Positions 60,561-64,000 of a DNA stretch of 64,000 nucleotides are shown one piece after another. Within the stretch, counting starts at the first letter, position 1. Each line of letters opens with the position of its first letter. Below the pieces are notes generated by a model. That model ran no database searches. It had not been told where the DNA came from and saw only the letters and a list, made by a program, of their open reading frames with translations. Both the position numbers and the translations under genes were made by a program. The stretch comes from Trochalopteron elliotii (taxonomy: Eukaryota > Chordata > Aves > Passeriformes > Leiothrichidae): NCBI GenBank assembly GCA_024734555.1, contig JANPWX010000097.1, forward strand, positions 6,568,811 to 6,632,810, written 5' to 3'.

Positions 60561-62920
60561 GTAAGGACACCTGGCTCTTTCCCCCCAGAAAGATGCCTGT
60601 CACTCTCGTCACTCACTTGGGCTGTTCCTGTCTTACTTGCAAACCTCTGTGCAGTTCATGGCCGTGTGCCCTTATTGGAGAGCTCTGCCATAAACACTGG
60701 CTCTGCAGCACTGCAGCACTGCTTTGATGTCTGCTCTCACTAAGGATAAAAAATTCCTGTTTCCTTGGAATAGTCTTCTCCAGTGCTCCTCCACCAGGGG
60801 GAGGATTTACCGATGTCCCACCTTCAGGAAAAATGCTTTTCCATAGATTCTGGATTTAAGCACTCATTCTGGAAGCACTCTGCAGAGATTTAGCTTCTTC
60901 AAGTGACTGTTACCTCCCCTTGCCAGACTTCCTTCAGTAACATATGTAGCCTGTGTTGGGCTTAAAGCATTGCTTATCATGGAAGTAGTTGCATCCTTAA
61001 AATGCAAAGTACATGCCTGTGAATCAAGACCTCATCCCAAGCAGCTGGATAAGCTGCACTACATGTAAGATGCAGCCTTCTCTGCTGAGCAGAGCCATTT
61101 CACTCAGCCTGAAACACTTCTGGGCACTTGCCTCTGTGCTGCTCATAGTGCTCAGAGTCACAGTCTGCAGTGAGGAATAAGCATTTGTAGAGTGTGGTTT
61201 GCCCACCCTGGCTTGGATGCATACATTAGGAGGAGGCATAGACAGCTTCATCTGATGTAATGAATTGCCCTGTACCAGTCATGCAAGAGGAATTGGCCAG
61301 GAGAGCCCTGCAGCCCTAACACCAGCAGTCCAGGGAAACTTGCCAAAATGAGAAGCATCTGCCTGTGCCCCTGAGCACAGTGCTGCAATGCTTTCTGCTC
61401 ACTTTTTCAGATCAGACAGTATCTTACATTAGGAAGGTTATGAAGTTTCATACAGCTCATTCCTCTATCAGAGCATTTCCTTGCAGGACCAGAGACATGG
61501 CCCACCAAACCAGAGAAAATGAAAGGCTAGAGCCTAGCTGTGTTCCCTTTCCCATGACACTGCTGCTCTTTCTGGGAATGGGAGTCTCAGGGCTGCTCCA
61601 CCAGGGCCTGTGCACAGGAGGGTGGTGGTGGCAGTGCCAGCAGGGAGTTACTCTGCAGTTGCTCTGCATGCCAGGACAGATGAAGCTCTGCAGCTTGTTG
61701 TGCAGCACATGCTGCTGCCACTGCTGCTGCCACCCTGCTCTTGCTTACCACAGTCTGGCTCAGTTTCCATGAGTGGTGTGTGCCAAAGGGGCAGGCACAT
61801 CTGCAGGCAGGCAGACCTCACCATGTGCAGCTGAGCCACTGCGTATCTGGGGTAGGAGGACAGGTCGAGGTGGCCCTGCTGGGGGCAACACAACACATTG
61901 TCCTCAGGTGGGAAATGAGGAGTAAGTGGCTTTTGGGACATGTTGCTCCATATTGCAGAGCAGCAACACAGCTCACATCACAGGCCAGTGATGGTTGTGG
62001 GATGGGGGAGTGGGTAGAGCCCTGCTAGCACAGCAGCCCTGCAGACTTGCCTGCTCTGTGTAGGCAGAGAACTGACACTGGTGAGGGGGATTGCCAGTGT
62101 AGCACAAACCACTAAGTCAGAGTCCATTGGCTGTCCTGGTCTGCAGCCAGCAGCAGAGGAAAACTGTTCCCAGACCATGGTATCCAACAGAATCTCTGCA
62201 GCTGTGTGGTGAAAACTAATGCAGACTCCAGACCTGTCCACAGGAAGTCCCAAGCCAGATGGGCTGCTTGCATCCTTCATTTCTACTGTCTCTTTTTCCT
62301 TCTCCCACTAACAAACCAAAGCTTTTAAATCCCTCCCTGCAGTCTCATAGCTCAGGCTGCATCTGCTCTCTGGGCTGTGGCACTGTTGCTCTGCTATCTG
62401 CCTCCTGGAGATGAGTTCCCAGGGAGAAGGTGAAAGGATAGCCAGTCAGCATGGACTGTGCTTGCCCACCACCACAGCACCGCTCAGGTGGCAGCCAAAG
62501 GCCTGCACCAGTGATGTCTCATGGAGGGAGATACTTCATCTGGATTGCTTCGTCTCCTCCCCCTGCCCTGCTCCACAGTCTTCTTAATGTCAGGTTTTCT
62601 GGAGGTGCAGAAAAAAGACGGAAGGGTCTAAGCTAGGGTTGAAGAGTCTAAGTTAGGGTTAGTGACCTTCCCTTTCAGGATATGCACAGACAACCATGCG
62701 GAATCCCTTTTCTGCATGGACTCAGTTGGCAGCTGCCTCTGCCTGTGTTCCATGGGGTGCCAGGAGGGTGAAGGCTGGGCCACACAAGCTGCTCACCACA
62801 ATTTCATGAGCAGTTGTCCCAAGTGTCCAGCAAGAATCACTGCACAGGTGTCAGAACAGAGCACCAGCCTTCCAGGGATGTGGTGCAAGAGAGTTAAACT
62901 CATGTATTTTCCTCTTTTAG
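60561..62920. other. SLC35F3: 2.4-kb SLC35F3 intron
   Basis: This is a phase 0 intron between the TM5-TM6 and TM7 exons. I see only the 20-bp tandem duplication near its 3' end, about 260 bases before the acceptor. Confidence 0.9.
62621..62660 (+). repeat. 20-bp tandem duplication with TTAGGG-like core
   Basis: GAAGGGTCTAAGCTAGGGTT (62621-62640) is followed directly by a second 20-bp unit at 62641-62660 that differs at two positions. Each unit ends TAGGGTT, and the second is followed by AG, giving one TTAGGGTTAG run that resembles telomeric repeat sequence over about ten bases. Confidence 0.9.
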
Positions 62921-63113
62921 GTTTTATTCAAACTTCTTTTGGGCAGTGCTAAATTTGGAGAAGCTGCCTTATTCCTGTCTGTGTTAGCTGTCTTCAACGT
63001 CCTCTTCGTTACCTGTATTCCTGTCATCCTTTATTTTACCAAAGTGGAGTACTGGAGCTCTTTTGACATCATTCCTTGGGGGAACCTCTGCGGATTTTCA
63101 ATTCTCTTATTGA
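62921..63113 (+). CDS. SLC35F3: SLC35F3 internal coding exon (TM7 and start of TM8), gene continues beyond window
   Basis: This is the last coding exon in the window. The acceptor is CCTCTTTTAG ending at 62920. The donor is GTGAGT at 63114, chosen because it leaves one base (A) of a split codon, as expected for an LTF junction in this family (phase 1). It has 64 full codons beginning VLFKLLLGSAKFGEAALFLS. TM7 lies around residues 18-42 (LFLSVLAVFNVLFVTCIPVI), followed by FTKVEYWSSF and then TM8 beginning WGNLCGFSILLL. The loop reads SSFDIIPWG; from memory mammalian F3 has an acidic residue in the middle of this loop. The remaining C-terminal segments, the stop codon and the 3' UTR must lie past 64000. 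The ATG at 62939 is internal sequence of the exon, not a start. Confidence 0.95.
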
Positions 63114-64000
63114 GTGAGTAGATGAGGGGGCTCTCACACTGCTCAGGGTGGAGGAGGGTGCCAGAAACTGGCCACTGGTGGAAACTGCAAGCCTTTCCCA
63201 TACTGGAACTGTTGTCCCTTCTTCTCAACATAATTATTAGCTTGAGATATTATGAGAGGGCCCATTCCTAGGGCAATGTAGACCTTGCTTCTGCTGTTAT
63301 TACCACACCAAAATACTGTGTCTCTCTCTAGAAGGTGCTGTGGGATTAAATTGTAAATCTTGTCCTACCTCCTACTCATGAACTCTGTGTGACAGAGACA
63401 GGCAACAGTTGCCCGTGCTGTGATGGAAGCAGCCCTGCTGGAAGGGCATTACCTGGGGCTCATCAGCATCCCCACAGCAAGGTTAGGCCAGCCCAGTCAA
63501 GGCCAATGCCTCTGCTGCCTGCAGTAATTGCTAATTGCTACTCCTAAAGAGGAGGAAACTTTTGAAAATGTAGTGTTGCACAGTGATGGACATTTTGATA
63601 GGTGGCAGTCCTCTCTCCTGCTGCCACTGCTATGCCACCAAAGGAGCCCAGCAGGGAGGACTGCCAATCTAAGTTTTAAGGGTTACCAGAAACATGATGT
63701 TGTTCATTGTTAAACTAGGTGTGTTGACTTGCTGCCACAGTTGGTCCCTAAACTGGATGTTAGAATCCCCTCTCCTAAAACATTAATTTCTGCTGGAAAG
63801 AGCTCTTCTCTACCCTTGTCTTGAGTCCCATCTCCTTTTACCCTGAACAATCACAACTCCAGAAGTACTTCCAGGTTGCTTATCAGTGGACTCAGTGGAA
63901 GGTGTCTGTAAGGAAGTGGTGCAGAACTTGGCAAGCAATTCCAGGCATGTGCAATACTTGGATACTACTGGAAGACAGTTGAAGTCCCAGCTCCCAACAA
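63114..64000. other. SLC35F3: Start of next SLC35F3 intron (continues past window)
   Basis: This phase 1 intron begins with GTGAGT. No acceptor followed by the expected next residues (a continuation of TM8 and the following segments) was found before the window ends, so the C-terminal exon(s) lie further on. Confidence 0.85.

Noticed and set aside
1..64000. tRNA, rRNA or CRISPR arrays, and bacterial operons
   Set aside because: No tRNA-like A/B boxes with a cloverleaf, no rRNA signature and no spaced direct repeats were noticed on either strand. The sequence is vertebrate intronic DNA.

Overview
The window looks like avian nuclear DNA. Evidence: three 3' tails of CR1 LINEs carrying the bird-type ending built on ATTCTATGATTCT, spliced GT-AG exons of a vertebrate gene, low repeat density and a CpG island. 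No bacterial, plasmid, phage or CRISPR content was seen. The species cannot be fixed from the sequence alone.

The only protein-coding gene I can support is SLC35F3, a multi-pass membrane protein of the drug/metabolite transporter superfamily and a reported candidate thiamine transporter. It is on the + strand and is incomplete. Four internal coding exons are present: 20963-21287, 54499-54718, 60435-60560 and 62921-63113. They total 864 bp, about 288 codons. All have consensus splice sites and the phases join without a break (intron phases 1, 2, 0, 0, 1). They encode a short cytosolic N-terminal stretch and roughly the first eight membrane segments. The first exon and the last exon(s) are not visible. 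The 3' part lies beyond base 64000. The first exon may be hidden in the 400-base assembly gap at 5307-5706, which sits inside the only CpG island of the window (about 5100-6030).

Layout: 1-5100 is AT-rich non-coding DNA with one striking perfect hairpin. 5100-6030 is the CpG island with the gap and a 33-bp minisatellite at the gap edge. 6400-6840 is strongly purine-rich on the + strand. 6030-20962 is intron or 5' flank, with a MIR-like SINE and an antisense CR1 reverse-transcriptase fragment. 21288-54498 is a 33-kb intron with an LTR-like element, three CR1 3' ends, two MIR-like SINEs and small tandem repeats. 54719-60434 is a GC-richer intron containing one AT-rich, homeodomain-motif-like cluster. 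60561-62920 is a short intron with a 20-bp tandem duplication. 63114-64000 is the start of the next intron.

Nearly all open reading frames over 60 codons outside the four exons look like chance frames. I found no convincing new biological system. The best leads are the probable first exon in the gap, the old repeats (MIR-like copies and a CR1 fragment that still shows its decayed catalytic motif), the LTR-like element with its own TATA box and poly(A) signal, and several palindromic or tandem sequences.
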